Shown in pieces: positions 25,617 through 34,483 of a stretch of DNA of 64,000 nt (position 1 is its first letter; every line of letters starts with the position of its first letter). Source of the DNA: Mucilaginibacter sp. (GTDB lineage: Bacteria; Bacteroidota; Bacteroidia; Sphingobacteriales; Sphingobacteriaceae); the NCBI RefSeq assembly GCF_025362475.1, contig NZ_JANYGH010000031.1, positions 1-64,000 of the forward strand. Direction: 5' to 3'. The position numbers and the translations under genes are program-made. Below the pieces are notes generated by a model. It was not told where the DNA came from and made no database searches. It saw nothing but the letters and a program-made list of their open reading frames with translations.

Positions 25617-25916
25617 TAAGCGCTATTTTATGTTTTACAATAATGTAATCCTTAAAGATAGTTTATTAAATGATTTTATAAAAGATAAGCCATATTTTTT
25701 TAAATATGACAATATCTACAGGATTTGTATGGATTTACGAATAACCTTTTTTAATTTCCAAAAAGCCCTTTTACCAAAACAGCCCGGTTATCCTGTGCGG
25801 TAACCGGGCTGTTTATATTATATACTAAAATCCCAAACTTCAGACTGAATCATCAACCGGGTATAGTTTTCAATGTTGTTTCGAATTTTCGCCCCGCTGA
25901 TTTAGGCTTATTTGTT
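25617..25916. other. Intergenic stretch with one terminator
   Basis: 300 bases between two minus-strand genes. The half next to the oxidase is AT-rich and would hold its promoter; no perfect -7 was picked out. The only clear structure is the hairpin at 25779-25812. No gene is supported. Confidence 0.6.
25779..25812 (-). terminator. Terminator of the Gly-rich protein gene
   Basis: ACAGCCCGGTTA and TAACCGGGCTGT are perfect 12-bp arms with a 10-base loop. On the minus strand the stem is followed by TTTGGTAAAAGGGCTTTT, about 105 bases past the stop at 25917. It is strong and GC-rich. Confidence 0.75.
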
Positions 25917-26618
25917 TTATTGAGCCGGCTGCTTTTGATGCGATGCCGATACCTTATTAAAGTAATCAAGCAGCTTATCCATATTTTTAAGGTTGAATTT
26001 GTGCTCTTTGATGCTATCAACCACCTGCTCTTCATCGCCCATAACCTCAATCATAATATCCTCAAAATTTGCATCGGTAATGCGTTGCATACCAGCGGTG
26101 CTTTCGCCAAAATAGTAAACAGCTTTGGAGCTTTTTCCGCGACCGCCGCCGCCACCACCGCCAAGAGAAACACCCAGGCCACCGCCAAAGCCACCACCGT
26201 AGCCGCCACTGCCATAACCAGCTGATATTCCCGGCGAAAAGTGCACGCCACCACCGCCGCCCGAACCGGCTTTTGCCATGTACAATTTCATTGGCTCATC
26301 CAACACCACCTGCACAAAATCGGTCTCCTCCAAATTCCAGGCTTCATTGCGCGGCGCATGGGCCACCACAAAGCTATCTTTCCCGGCTACAAACGACCGC
26401 ACATCACTTGCACTAAGTTTGTACGGGTTTGTTTTTTCGTCGTCCTTAAACTCAATAAAACCCTCGTCTTTTATAGGGCTCTTCCCTCCGGGATATAACC
26501 TTATAAAGCCGATTGTACGATTGCCTTTAACATCGGTAAAATTACCAGGCTGCCATTTTTGCGATTTTGCTGATACAAAGCACAGCATAAAAAATAAAAT
26601 GATTAAAATTGAGCGCAT
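25917..26618 (-). CDS. Exported protein with Gly-rich middle
   Basis: A 233-residue protein with a signal peptide (ILIILFFMLCFVSAKSQ). The first 110 residues after it look folded: WQPGNFTDVKGNRTIGFIRL and FIEFKDDEKTNPYKLSASDVRSFVAGKDSF are typical of a Bacteroidota secreted family of unknown function. Then follows a Gly-rich segment of about 50 residues (GSGGYGGGFGGGLG and others) and an acidic helical end. The role is unknown. Another Met at 26645 would overlap the divergent promoter, so 26618 is chosen. It is divergent from the threonine aldolase gene. Confidence 0.65.
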   Translation of the reverse strand: MRSILIILFFMLCFVSAKSQKWQPGNFTDVKGNRTIGFIRLYPGGKSPIKDEGFIEFKDDEKTNPYKLSASDVRSFVAGKDSFVVAHAPRNEAWNLEETDFVQVVLDEPMKLYMAKAGSGGGGGVHFSPGISAGYGSGGYGGGFGGGLGVSLGGGGGGGRGKSSKAVYYFGESTAGMQRITDANFEDIMIEVMGDEEQVVDSIKEHKFNLKNMDKLLDYFNKVSASHQKQPAQ

Positions 26619-26661
26619 AACAAGTATAAAATACAAAGAACGCATTTTTTAGATATTTAAT

Positions 26662-27675
26662 ATGATGACTGTTGATTTACGCAGCGATACCGTAACAAAA
26701 CCTACGCCCGGCATGCTGGAAGCCATGTGGAGCGCTAAAGTTGGCGATGATGTTTTTGGCGAGGATGAAACTATAAATGAACTTGAACAAAAGGCGGCAG
26801 CCATGTTTGGTATGGAAGCGGGCCTGTTTTGCCCGTCGGGAACCATGACCAACCAAATTGCCATTAAGTGCTTTACCCACCCTTTGGACGAGCTGATTGC
26901 CGACCAAACCGCGCACGTTTACCGTTATGAAGGCGGTGGCATTGCCTTTAACTCCGGAGTATCAACCCGCCTGTTAAATGGTTACCGGGGTATCATCACC
27001 CCTGAAATGATAGAGCCGGAGATAAATGCCGAAAATATACATTACCCGCATACCAGCCTGGTAGTGCTTGAAAACACAGTTAACAAAGGTGGTGGCAGCT
27101 GCTACACACTAAATGATATTAAACCCATTGCCGAACTATGCCAGGCCAAAGGCCTAAAACTGCATCTGGATGGTGCACGCATATTTAATGCGCTTACCCA
27201 TACCGGCGACAAGGCTGTTGACTATGGCAAATATTTTAATGGTATTTCGGTTTGTTTATCAAAAGGCCTTGGCGCGCCCGTTGGCTCTGTTTTACTGGCT
27301 GATGCGGCTACCATAAAATATGCCCGACGCATACGTAAGGTATTGGGCGGTGGCATGAGACAGGCAGGTTTCCTGGCCGCTGCAGGCATTTATGCTTTAG
27401 ACCATCATGTAGAGCGCCTGAAGATAGATCATGCCCATGCGCGCATCCTGGGTGATGAGCTGAGCAACCTATCATGGGTAAGCAATGTGATACCTGTAGA
27501 AACTAATATTGTATTATTTGATACTATAGAACCAGCAAGCACCATATTGGCTAAACTTGCAGCCCAGGGCATTAAAGCCAGCGATACCGACAAACATCGC
27601 ATCCGCTTTGTTACACACCTGGATGTACATGCCGAGCAGGTAGAATACCTGGTGGGGGTGTTGAAGGGGATGTAA
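26662..27675 (+). CDS. ltaE: Low-specificity L-threonine aldolase
   Basis: A PLP enzyme of fold type I that cleaves threonine or allo-threonine to glycine and acetaldehyde in the cytoplasm. 337 residues, the usual size. It begins TVDLRSDTVTKPTPGMLEAM, the family signature. GDDVFGEDETINELE, FCPSGTMTNQIA, LHLDGARIFNA with the cofactor-binding Asp, and the PLP-Lys region VCLSKGLGAPVGSVL are clear. Two ATGs in tandem at 26662 and 26665 are both possible. The divergent neighbour starts only 43 bases away. A dispersed palindromic repeat follows the stop. Confidence 0.93.
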   Translation: MMTVDLRSDTVTKPTPGMLEAMWSAKVGDDVFGEDETINELEQKAAAMFGMEAGLFCPSGTMTNQIAIKCFTHPLDELIADQTAHVYRYEGGGIAFNSGVSTRLLNGYRGIITPEMIEPEINAENIHYPHTSLVVLENTVNKGGGSCYTLNDIKPIAELCQAKGLKLHLDGARIFNALTHTGDKAVDYGKYFNGISVCLSKGLGAPVGSVLLADAATIKYARRIRKVLGGGMRQAGFLAAAGIYALDHHVERLKIDHAHARILGDELSNLSWVSNVIPVETNIVLFDTIEPASTILAKLAAQGIKASDTDKHRIRFVTHLDVHAEQVEYLVGVLKGM

Positions 27676-27685
27676 AATCACCAAA

Positions 27686-27780
27686 TTTGTCATCCTGAGG
27701 CACGAAGGATCTATTCGCGAACTTTGCACATCTACTATATGTCGGCGGATAGATTCTTCGCTATCGCTCAGAATGACAAA
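27686..27780. repeat. Long imperfect palindrome, GTCATCCTGA family
   Basis: It begins TTTGTCATCCTGAGGCACGA and ends CGCTCAGAATGACAAA, with the inner arms GGATCTAT and ATAGATTC. The ends pair over about 30 bases with several mismatches. It belongs to the same family as 4478-4574 and also lies between convergent genes. Confidence 0.7.
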
Positions 27781-27792
27781 CGGATTTTTTAA

Positions 27793-28815
27793 TTATTTAG
27801 GCACCCTATCGGCTGATTGCCTTTCAACCATCCAGCCGGGGTATTCCTTTGGCAGGGCACTTACCTCGTCGATGCGTTTGAGTTCATCGGCAGAAAGTTC
27901 AACTTCTATTGATTTTAAATTATCATGGAGCTGATCGATATTTTTTGCGCCTATAATAGTGCTGGTGATTCCTTTTTGCAAGCGAACCCATGCCAGCGCG
28001 ATCTGCGCGGCAGACACATTTTTCTGTTTACCAATTTCGCTGATCACATCCACAATATCATAAGCCTTATCCTTATTTATCGGCGGAAAATCAAAGGTAT
28101 CTCTTCTCGATCCTTCTGATTTTTGGTTATCGCGGGTGTATTTACCCGAAATAAAACCACCGGCCAGCGGGCTCCAGGGCATTACAGCCAGGTTTTGGTC
28201 TTCTGCAACGGGCAATAATTCCCTTTCAATATCGCGACCAGCCAACGAGTAAAAATATTGCAGCCCAACAAATTTATTCCAGCCATTCTTTTCGGCTATA
28301 CCAGCGGCTTTCATTACCATCCAGGCAGGCCAGTTACAGCAGGCTATATAACGCACCTTGCCACTTAGCACAATATCGTTTAACGACCGCATGATCTCTT
28401 CCACAGGAGTTTTAAGATCGACACCGTGAACATACAGCACATCTATATGATTTAACTGCAACCGTTTTAAGCTGTCATCAACAGAATTAAAAATATGGTA
28501 CCGTGAAAGGCCTGTATTGTTTGGCCCCTCGCCCATCCGGCCGCGCACCTTGGTAGCAATGATCAATTCCTCGCGGTTAAGGCCCAGATCAATAATAGAT
28601 TGGCCCAACAATGTTTCAGATTCGCCAAAAGAATACACGTTGGCGGTATCAATAAAGTTAATACCCGAGTCGACAACTGTTTTCATCAGCTCGTTAACTC
28701 CTTCCTGCTTTATTTGCCCTATAGCCTCCCAGTACCCCTTGCCACCAAAGGTCATGGTGCCAAAGCTAATTTCAGAAACCAGCAAGCCGGTATTTCCTAA
28801 AAAATTGTATTTCAT
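27793..28815 (-). CDS. Aldo/keto reductase
   Basis: A second AKR of 340 residues. FIDTANVYSFGESETLLG holds the catalytic Asp and Tyr, LIIATKVRGR the Lys, and HIDVLYVHGVD the His. GKVRYIACCNWPAWM replaces the usual GxSN. The cofactor segment is TSTIIGAKNIDQLHDNL. It belongs to the YajO/YhdN-like group rather than to the type at 9801. The substrate is unknown. The reading ends 12 bases from a dispersed repeat; it is convergent with the threonine aldolase gene. Confidence 0.9.
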   Translation of the reverse strand: MKYNFLGNTGLLVSEISFGTMTFGGKGYWEAIGQIKQEGVNELMKTVVDSGINFIDTANVYSFGESETLLGQSIIDLGLNREELIIATKVRGRMGEGPNNTGLSRYHIFNSVDDSLKRLQLNHIDVLYVHGVDLKTPVEEIMRSLNDIVLSGKVRYIACCNWPAWMVMKAAGIAEKNGWNKFVGLQYFYSLAGRDIERELLPVAEDQNLAVMPWSPLAGGFISGKYTRDNQKSEGSRRDTFDFPPINKDKAYDIVDVISEIGKQKNVSAAQIALAWVRLQKGITSTIIGAKNIDQLHDNLKSIEVELSADELKRIDEVSALPKEYPGWMVERQSADRVPK

Positions 28816-28853
28816 AAGTTTGATGTTTGTTTAATGTGAAATTAGGGAATAGT

Positions 28854-30041
28854 CTATGAATTTGCCCTGTATTTTAAACTCATTAATTGATTAGGCTTCA
28901 GGTACAGGCAGTCATTTTTGAAATCAAGTATGATATTAAATCGCTTTAAAAGATCATTGCCCAAATAATTAATCTCTAAACCTGTGGGGTTTAAACTACC
29001 TACCATGAGCGTGGGGATATTGGTAAGCCTAAAATCATCGATCTTCAGCAGCGGCGAAAGCACTATTTTAGTTTCATATTTTACACCTCTTGGATCGCTC
29101 AATACCGATAACTTTATCAATCTTAAATCTTTTGGAAAGTTTTGTTTAGCTGCCCAGGTATTATCTAAAATAATTGCCTGATCTGACCCTGTATCCATTG
29201 AAAAATTGCCGGTGTATTTCTTACCTTCTATTTCAAAGGTTCCCTTAATGCAGGCGAAAGAGTGAATAAATTCCATTTTCGACCTGGTATACCCTTTCAA
29301 AGTCTTTGGCAATTCGGAATGGATTATCAAAAGGTGATGATCATAATCTATCTCCACTATTTTACCTTCAAATAAATCCCAGCCAAATCGGCCGTCCATG
29401 TCATGAGCCGTTGTTGTAGTTGGCAGGATTTCCGGGGCATTCCAAACAGTATTCCCCATTTGCAATTTAACTACCTTGTTTAAGTTATTATAATCTGGCT
29501 TGGTTTTACCGGCTAAGGCATCGGGCTGGTTTGATAACAACTTTGTTTTTTTAAGTATAGCATCCCTCGTAAAATGAAAACCGAAAGAACTAACATCAAA
29601 GTGCAGGTTTAAGGTATCTGTATTGTTTATAACGGCTTTTACCGCTATAGCATTAAATGAAGTAAGTGTAAATGGGATGGTATCATCTTTAGCAACAATT
29701 TTTCGGAGTTTATCCTCCGGAGGTATCGCGCTTACAATTTGCGTATAGCAGGAGTCTTTGCCATTTAGCAATACAATAAAGTTAAATTTTGTACCTGGTT
29801 TTACTTTTACCCTTATAGAATCTATATCTGTATAAAAAGTAACCCACTTTGTTTTCCGGGTTCTATCCGCAGTGAAAATATCTGGTTTAGTTTTTGGCGA
29901 GAGAGTCCAGGCATTTTTATCTAAATAGCCCCCATCGTTGATAGTTACATTTTTAGATGTTGCTTTAATAACAGGCAACTTTGATTGTGCAAAAACTGAT
30001 TGAACCAGCAAAAATGATATTAAAAGGTTAAGGTATTTCAT
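28854..30041 (-). CDS. Exported aspartyl-protease-like protein
   Basis: A 395-residue protein with a signal peptide (YLNLLISFLLVQSVFAQ). The C-terminal half contains GNFSMDTGSDQAIILD, the retropepsin-type DTG(S) motif, and later GLEINYLGNDLLKRFNIILDF, which fits the hydrophobic-hydrophobic-Gly segment of clan AA aspartic proteases. Bacteroidota carry many such single-domain or PDZ-linked members. The N-terminal 180 residues are beta-rich and not assigned. A functional dimer would be needed for peptidase activity, which is not proven. The Met at 30041 directly precedes the signal peptide; a nine-residue longer frame is unlikely. Confidence 0.75.
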   Translation of the reverse strand: MKYLNLLISFLLVQSVFAQSKLPVIKATSKNVTINDGGYLDKNAWTLSPKTKPDIFTADRTRKTKWVTFYTDIDSIRVKVKPGTKFNFIVLLNGKDSCYTQIVSAIPPEDKLRKIVAKDDTIPFTLTSFNAIAVKAVINNTDTLNLHFDVSSFGFHFTRDAILKKTKLLSNQPDALAGKTKPDYNNLNKVVKLQMGNTVWNAPEILPTTTTAHDMDGRFGWDLFEGKIVEIDYDHHLLIIHSELPKTLKGYTRSKMEFIHSFACIKGTFEIEGKKYTGNFSMDTGSDQAIILDNTWAAKQNFPKDLRLIKLSVLSDPRGVKYETKIVLSPLLKIDDFRLTNIPTLMVGSLNPTGLEINYLGNDLLKRFNIILDFKNDCLYLKPNQLMSLKYRANS

Positions 30042-30155
30042 TTGTTTCGTTGTTAAAGCAATCGCCAATCTCGCCCTTACGTTCGATTCCCGATTTTAAA
30101 CTAATATCCTGTAAAAAGTTTAAGAAGTGAATAACAACAGTCAATAATAATCTAT

Positions 30156-31238
30156 TTATGTTCTCTGCTTCCTTTTATCGCTCAAATATTTCCGGATAGG
30201 CATATCATAAATTACCATTGCTAAATACGATATCCCAACCAAAATAAAAACTCCCGCTATAACGATGAAAACAAGCTGGGTAGTGCCGGGTTTATGGCTG
30301 GTGTAATAATTTCCAAAAATCCATATACCAGCATAATGAATCATATATAGGGGGTACGATATCTTACCGGAGAATACACAAAACTTTTTTACGCCTTCGG
30401 TAAGTGTGGCCCCGGCTCCCAACGCAACAAGCAATGGAAAATAGATCAGTACAACCATCAACTCTGCCAGCCAGTTCCATTTAAAATGTGGCATTATAAA
30501 GGCAAATACCAACAATACAGACAGGGCTAAAAAGCCCAGCTTTGTTTTAATGATCCAGTTGGACCGGTAAACAAGCAACCCCGCCATAAATGAAAAAGCG
30601 ATACGGGCACCACCATCCCAAAAACTACTGCCGTCCCAACCACCCAATAATGCACCTGCCCTATAGCCAACAAAGCAAAGCGCTGCCGCGGATAATATCG
30701 TCAACAAAAGCAAGTATCGACGGCTGATTTTGTAAAGGACAAAAGCATAAAAAATATTAGCTACATACTCCCAGAATAATGACCACGAAGGCGCATTAAA
30801 ACTGAACAAATTAAAATAACGCTCAGGCATCGCCGGGTAGGGAATAAGTAAAATCGAGCTCAAAAATATCAGCATCAATTTGCCGGCTCCGTATAATTCG
30901 GGATGACCACCAAATGGATCGAACAGAAAACCCAATAAACCCAATACCGAACCTAAAATAACCAGGGGATGTAGCCTGATTATCCTCGATTTAAAAAACT
31001 CCAGTACACCCATTTTACCAATGCGATCGTCATAAGCGTACCCAATAACAAAGCCGGATAAACAGAAAAAAAAGTCGACAGCCAAAAAACCATGCCCTAT
31101 AAAATTTTCGCTGCTATTTGGATAAATAAACTCTGTAAAATGAAAAACTACAACAGACAAAGCCGCTATGCCTCTTAATCCGTCGAGAATATCAAAATGT
31201 TGTTTAGTTTTTAAAATGTTAGGGTTTAGTGCTGTCAT
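30156..31238 (-). CDS. Acyltransferase family 3 membrane protein (OafA-like)
   Basis: An integral membrane O-acyltransferase of 360 residues with about ten hydrophobic helices. The N-terminal FDILDGLRGIAALSVVVFHF holds the family Arg and His. FLAVDFFFCLSGFVIGYAYDDRI and FFKSRIIRLHPLVILGSVLG are also typical. Such enzymes acetylate or acylate polysaccharides and glycolipids at the cell envelope. No glycan-synthesis genes are nearby, so the acceptor is unknown. The gene is single. Confidence 0.9.
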   Translation of the reverse strand: MTALNPNILKTKQHFDILDGLRGIAALSVVVFHFTEFIYPNSSENFIGHGFLAVDFFFCLSGFVIGYAYDDRIGKMGVLEFFKSRIIRLHPLVILGSVLGLLGFLFDPFGGHPELYGAGKLMLIFLSSILLIPYPAMPERYFNLFSFNAPSWSLFWEYVANIFYAFVLYKISRRYLLLLTILSAAALCFVGYRAGALLGGWDGSSFWDGGARIAFSFMAGLLVYRSNWIIKTKLGFLALSVLLVFAFIMPHFKWNWLAELMVVLIYFPLLVALGAGATLTEGVKKFCVFSGKISYPLYMIHYAGIWIFGNYYTSHKPGTTQLVFIVIAGVFILVGISYLAMVIYDMPIRKYLSDKRKQRT

Positions 31239-31458
31239 GTTTGTTGATTCTGTTTTATCAGGTTAAAAACTGATAAAACAATTATTGTTGGGGCTATTTA
31301 TGTGCAACGCGCAAGATGTAGAATAATAACAATTCTGCCAAATTTTTTAAACAGTTATGAATCCTCTAATGCCAGTTTAAGCTGGTAATACATACAACTC
31401 ATACTCCCCATTTCGGATATCAAAACATTTGTTCAAACACCAATATAAGACTTTTGTC

Positions 31459-31499
31459 GAATTAAATTCATTTAATTAAATTTATTTTGAATTTAATTC
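31459..31499 (+). promoter_or_regulatory. Lrp-type operator upstream of the Lrp/AsnC gene
   Basis: GAATTAAATTCA (31459-31470) and TGAATTTAATTC (31488-31499) are a perfect 12-bp inverted repeat with a 17-base AT-only spacer that contains a further TTTAATTAAA. It lies 22 bases before the ATG at 31522. Lrp/AsnC proteins commonly bind such AT-rich dyads and control themselves. A -7-like TATTTTG at 31483-31489 overlaps the right arm. Confidence 0.6.
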
Positions 31500-31521
31500 A
31501 CAAATTAACTAATATTACCGT

Positions 31522-32001
31522 ATGATTAACGAACCAGAAATAGTTTTAGATAAAACCGATCTGCATATTTTACGTCTGATGCAGGAAAATGCCCGCATAT
31601 CAAATGCCGACATGGCCCGCGAACTGGGCATGGCGCCATCAGGTATATTGGAGAGGGTAAAAAAACTGGAACAGAAAAACGTTATCCAGCAATATACTAC
31701 CCGTATTAATCCCGTGGCATTGCAGCAAAAAATGCTGGCCTTTATATTTATGAAAGCTGCTGAAGGACCAGGATCGGACCATACAACCCGCGAACTGGCT
31801 AAAATACCCGAAGTACAAGAGGTACACCATATCGCCGGCGACGATTGCTACCTGGTAAAGATCCGTACGTATGATTCAGCCTCGCTGATGCTGTTAATGC
31901 GTACTTACTTTAGTAAAATACCTAACATTTTAAGCACCCGTACCACCATAGTGCTCGAAACGGTTAAAGAACAACAACAATTAGTTATACCCGAAAAATA
32001 A
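31522..32001 (+). CDS. Lrp/AsnC-family transcriptional regulator
   Basis: A 159-residue regulator. The N-terminal helix-turn-helix is LDKTDLHILRLMQENARISNADMARELGMAPSGILERVKKLE. The C-terminal RAM domain (about 70-150; EVQEVHHIAGDDCYLVKIRT) binds amino acids in the family. It probably controls the EamA transporter gene that begins eight bases later, a common pair for metabolite exporters. A perfect AT-rich dyad lies just upstream. The effector is unknown. Confidence 0.93.
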   Translation: MINEPEIVLDKTDLHILRLMQENARISNADMARELGMAPSGILERVKKLEQKNVIQQYTTRINPVALQQKMLAFIFMKAAEGPGSDHTTRELAKIPEVQEVHHIAGDDCYLVKIRTYDSASLMLLMRTYFSKIPNILSTRTTIVLETVKEQQQLVIPEK

Positions 32002-32009
32002 ATACCGCC

Positions 32010-32972
32010 ATGACCTCAACTACACAAAAAACTGCGTCTCCCCTGTTGGTTATCATAGCTTTCGCTATTGTTTACCTGGTTTGGGGCTCAACCTATTTTT
32101 TTATAAAAATGGCTATTGATGGTTTCCCGCCACTATTACTTGGTGCACTCCGCTTTTTTATAGCCGGCATTTTACTGCTGATATGGTGTGCCGTTAAAGG
32201 CGAACAGATTTTTGTGAAGCGTAACATGATCCATGCTGCAGTAAGTGGTTTTTTAATGCTGGTAGTAGGTAATGGCGCAGTAATATGGGCCGAGCAAACA
32301 CTGCCAAGCGCCATGGTAGCCATCATGGTATCATCTCCTCCTATATGGTTTGTATTGTTGGATAAACCTAACTGGGGTTCCAACTTTAAAAGTAAAAGCA
32401 CCCTTATTGGGCTGGCAATAGGTTTTACAGGGGTAATATTATTATTTAGCGAACAGATAGAAAGCATGGTTGGGCCATCAACCGGGCCATCAAAACTACC
32501 GGGAATGTTATTGCTGCTGGTGGGTACATTAGGCTGGGCATCGGGCTCATTATACTCCAAACACAATAACACAAAGGGATCTGTATCTGTTAACGCCGCA
32601 TGGCAAATGCTGGCCGCTGGTATTGTTTTTATCCCATCAAGCTTTTTTCATCACGAGGTGCAAACGCTTAACTGGAACGCAATTCCGGCTCATAGCTGGT
32701 ATGCATTACTATACTTAATAGTTTTTGGATCGATAGCCGCATTTAGCGCTTATGTATGGCTTTTACAGGTTCGCCCGGCTACACAGGTAGGTACCTACGC
32801 TTACGTTAACCCGGTTATAGCGGTTATACTGGGGGTACTTTTCGCCCATGAGGGTGTTACCCTGTTACAGGTAGGCGGCCTGGTAATTATATTGGGTAGC
32901 GTGTTGCTTATAAATTTGAGTAAATACAGGAAAGAAAGGTTAGTGAAAGAGGGACAATTAGTAACTGATTAA
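32010..32972 (+). CDS. EamA/DMT-family transporter
   Basis: A ten-helix inner-membrane permease of 320 residues (two EamA repeats, about 15-145 and 165-305). It begins AFAIVYLVWGSTYFFIKMAIDGFPP. The motif AEQTLPSAMVAIMVSSPPIWF is seen in repeat one, and YVNPVIAVILGVLFAHEGVT in repeat two. It resembles YedA-like exporters of amino acids or other metabolites. It forms an operon with the Lrp-type regulator, so export of an amino acid sensed by it is a reasonable guess. A terminator follows at 32993-33020. Confidence 0.9.
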   Translation: MTSTTQKTASPLLVIIAFAIVYLVWGSTYFFIKMAIDGFPPLLLGALRFFIAGILLLIWCAVKGEQIFVKRNMIHAAVSGFLMLVVGNGAVIWAEQTLPSAMVAIMVSSPPIWFVLLDKPNWGSNFKSKSTLIGLAIGFTGVILLFSEQIESMVGPSTGPSKLPGMLLLLVGTLGWASGSLYSKHNNTKGSVSVNAAWQMLAAGIVFIPSSFFHHEVQTLNWNAIPAHSWYALLYLIVFGSIAAFSAYVWLLQVRPATQVGTYAYVNPVIAVILGVLFAHEGVTLLQVGGLVIILGSVLLINLSKYRKERLVKEGQLVTD

Positions 32973-32992
32973 ATTAACCTGATGCCATTAAA

Positions 32993-33020
32993 TACACCTG
33001 TTATTACGATAACAGGTGTA
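32993..33020 (+). terminator. Hairpin after the EamA gene
   Basis: TACACCTGTTAT and ATAACAGGTGTA are perfect 12-bp arms with a 4-base loop TACG, 20 bases past the stop. AAAATCCTTTT follows, so the T-run is weak. It sits between convergent genes and may serve both. Confidence 0.65.
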
Positions 33021-33040
33021 AAAATCCTTTTCGTCACCTA

Positions 33041-33070
33041 TCTTGATTCTTAACTATTGATTCTTGACTC
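33041..33070. repeat. TCTTGATTCTTAACTATTGATTC-type repeat copy
   Basis: Another copy of the TTGATTC/TTGACTC unit repeat, ending TTCTTGACTC, between the EamA and ABC ATPase stops. It has the same units as at 22448-22661 and 24001. Confidence 0.6.
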
Positions 33071-33082
33071 TGATTTTCTGCC

Positions 33083-34090
33083 TCAACTCTCCCACTTACC
33101 AAACTCAAAATATTTGCTGATTTTGATGCCTACCTTACTGCCAGTTTTATATTTACCCCTGTTGTAATTCATTACGCGTAACGTAACGCCGGCGTGCTCC
33201 ACAATCAATTCTTCGTAAAAACCTTTAAACAGCACCATTTTCACCACCCACTTTTTACCCAACAGCGTTATTTTTATATGCTCAGCATATATTACTACTA
33301 CGCCGCGCCTGCTTTTTATGCCGCAAACTTTGGCCTGGGTAGAAGTAAGCTTGCTGCCACTGGCCAGTATTTGCGATGTGTACAATAATTGGGGCGAATG
33401 ATATAACTCATCCGGCGGACCATTTTCAACTATCTCGCCCTCTTTAATTACAATAAGCTCATCGGCCATGGATAGAATCTCGGCCGGGTCATGTGATACC
33501 AGCACTACGGTTGTTTTCCACTCTCTTACAATTTGCCTTATGTCGTGCTGTAAAGCTTCACGGTAAAAAGCATCTACCTGGTTAAAGGGTTCATCAAGTA
33601 ATAAAACCTCGGGCCTGCTTATTAATGCTTTTGCTATAGTTACCCTTTGTTTTTCGCCACCGCTCAGTTTGCCAAAAGGATAATCTTTAAGGGGGTAAAT
33701 ATTGAGCATGTTAAGGGCCTCGGTAACCCTTTTTATTTCGTGGCTCAGGTCCTCCTCGGGCAGTCCGTCACGAACTGTGTTCCAGACAGATGATCGCGGA
33801 TCCATATCAATACCGTTCTGGGTTACCAAACGCATTACTTTGTGGGCGTGCTGTATGCCATGCTCGCGGCTAAGTACCTGTTCTTCCTTAAAAAAAACCT
33901 CGCCATGGTCGGGTTGCAGCATGCCAAATAACAAATTAAGCAGGGTTGTTTTACCGCTGCCGCTTTCGCCTACTATAGCAGTAATCTTGCCCTTAGGCAC
34001 AAATATGGTTATATTGTTAACGCCGGATGACTTATCGCCGAAGAAATTTTTGGTAACGGAAATGGTTTCCAGTATCAGATCATCTTGCAT
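33083..34090 (-). CDS. ABC transporter ATP-binding protein with TOBE-like tail
   Basis: A cytoplasmic ATPase of 335 residues. Walker A is GESGSGKTTLLNLLFG, the signature LSGGEKQRVTIAKAL, Walker B VLLLDEPFNQVDA, and the H-loop VVLVSHDPAE. Residues about 250-335 form a TOBE-like beta domain, as in importer ATPases for sugars, sulfate, molybdate or polyamines. No permease or binding protein is near, and the family name cannot be narrowed. It begins DDLILETISVTKNFFGDKSSGVNN; a phospholipid or lipoprotein LolD-type role is less likely because of the tail. Confidence 0.85.
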   Translation of the reverse strand: MQDDLILETISVTKNFFGDKSSGVNNITIFVPKGKITAIVGESGSGKTTLLNLLFGMLQPDHGEVFFKEEQVLSREHGIQHAHKVMRLVTQNGIDMDPRSSVWNTVRDGLPEEDLSHEIKRVTEALNMLNIYPLKDYPFGKLSGGEKQRVTIAKALISRPEVLLLDEPFNQVDAFYREALQHDIRQIVREWKTTVVLVSHDPAEILSMADELIVIKEGEIVENGPPDELYHSPQLLYTSQILASGSKLTSTQAKVCGIKSRRGVVVIYAEHIKITLLGKKWVVKMVLFKGFYEELIVEHAGVTLRVMNYNRGKYKTGSKVGIKISKYFEFGKWES

Positions 34091-34269
34091 TCCTATGAAT
34101 TATTTTAGTAATTAAGCTGGCTACTTATCAGCCCCCCAAATGAGGTACCTAAGCTATAAAAAGTTTAGTCGCCAAAAAAGCCCGATGGTATTATTTAGTG
34201 AACAGGCAAACAATTTCATCTTATACTTATTGTTATTGCAATAATAAACGTATCCAAAATCATCACCCC

Positions 34270-34479
34270 ATGAATAAAAGCATTGGCATAGTACTCATTG
34301 TTATAGGCGCAATAATGCTTATGTGGACTGGCTTTACCTACACAAAAAAAGAAAAGATTATTGATGCGGGCCCTATCCAGTTATCTGCCGACAGGCAAAA
34401 AACTGTAAACTGGCCACCTTATTTGGGCGGGATATTCATTATTGGCGGCGTGGCTATAGTTATACTTTCAAAAAAATAA
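34270..34479 (+). CDS. Small two-helix membrane protein
   Basis: A 69-residue protein. The first hydrophobic helix is SIGIVLIVIGAIMLMWTGFTY, followed by a polar loop with KKEKIIDAGPIQLSADRQK, then the second helix YLGGIFIIGGVAIVILSKK. The layout (two helices around a polar loop with a KI-DAGPI motif) is seen in small Bacteroidota membrane proteins without known function. The frame is open to 34198, but the ATG at 34270 lies just before the hydrophobic helix. It is convergent with the deacetylase gene. Confidence 0.65.
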   Translation: MNKSIGIVLIVIGAIMLMWTGFTYTKKEKIIDAGPIQLSADRQKTVNWPPYLGGIFIIGGVAIVILSKK

Positions 34480-34483
34480 CGCA

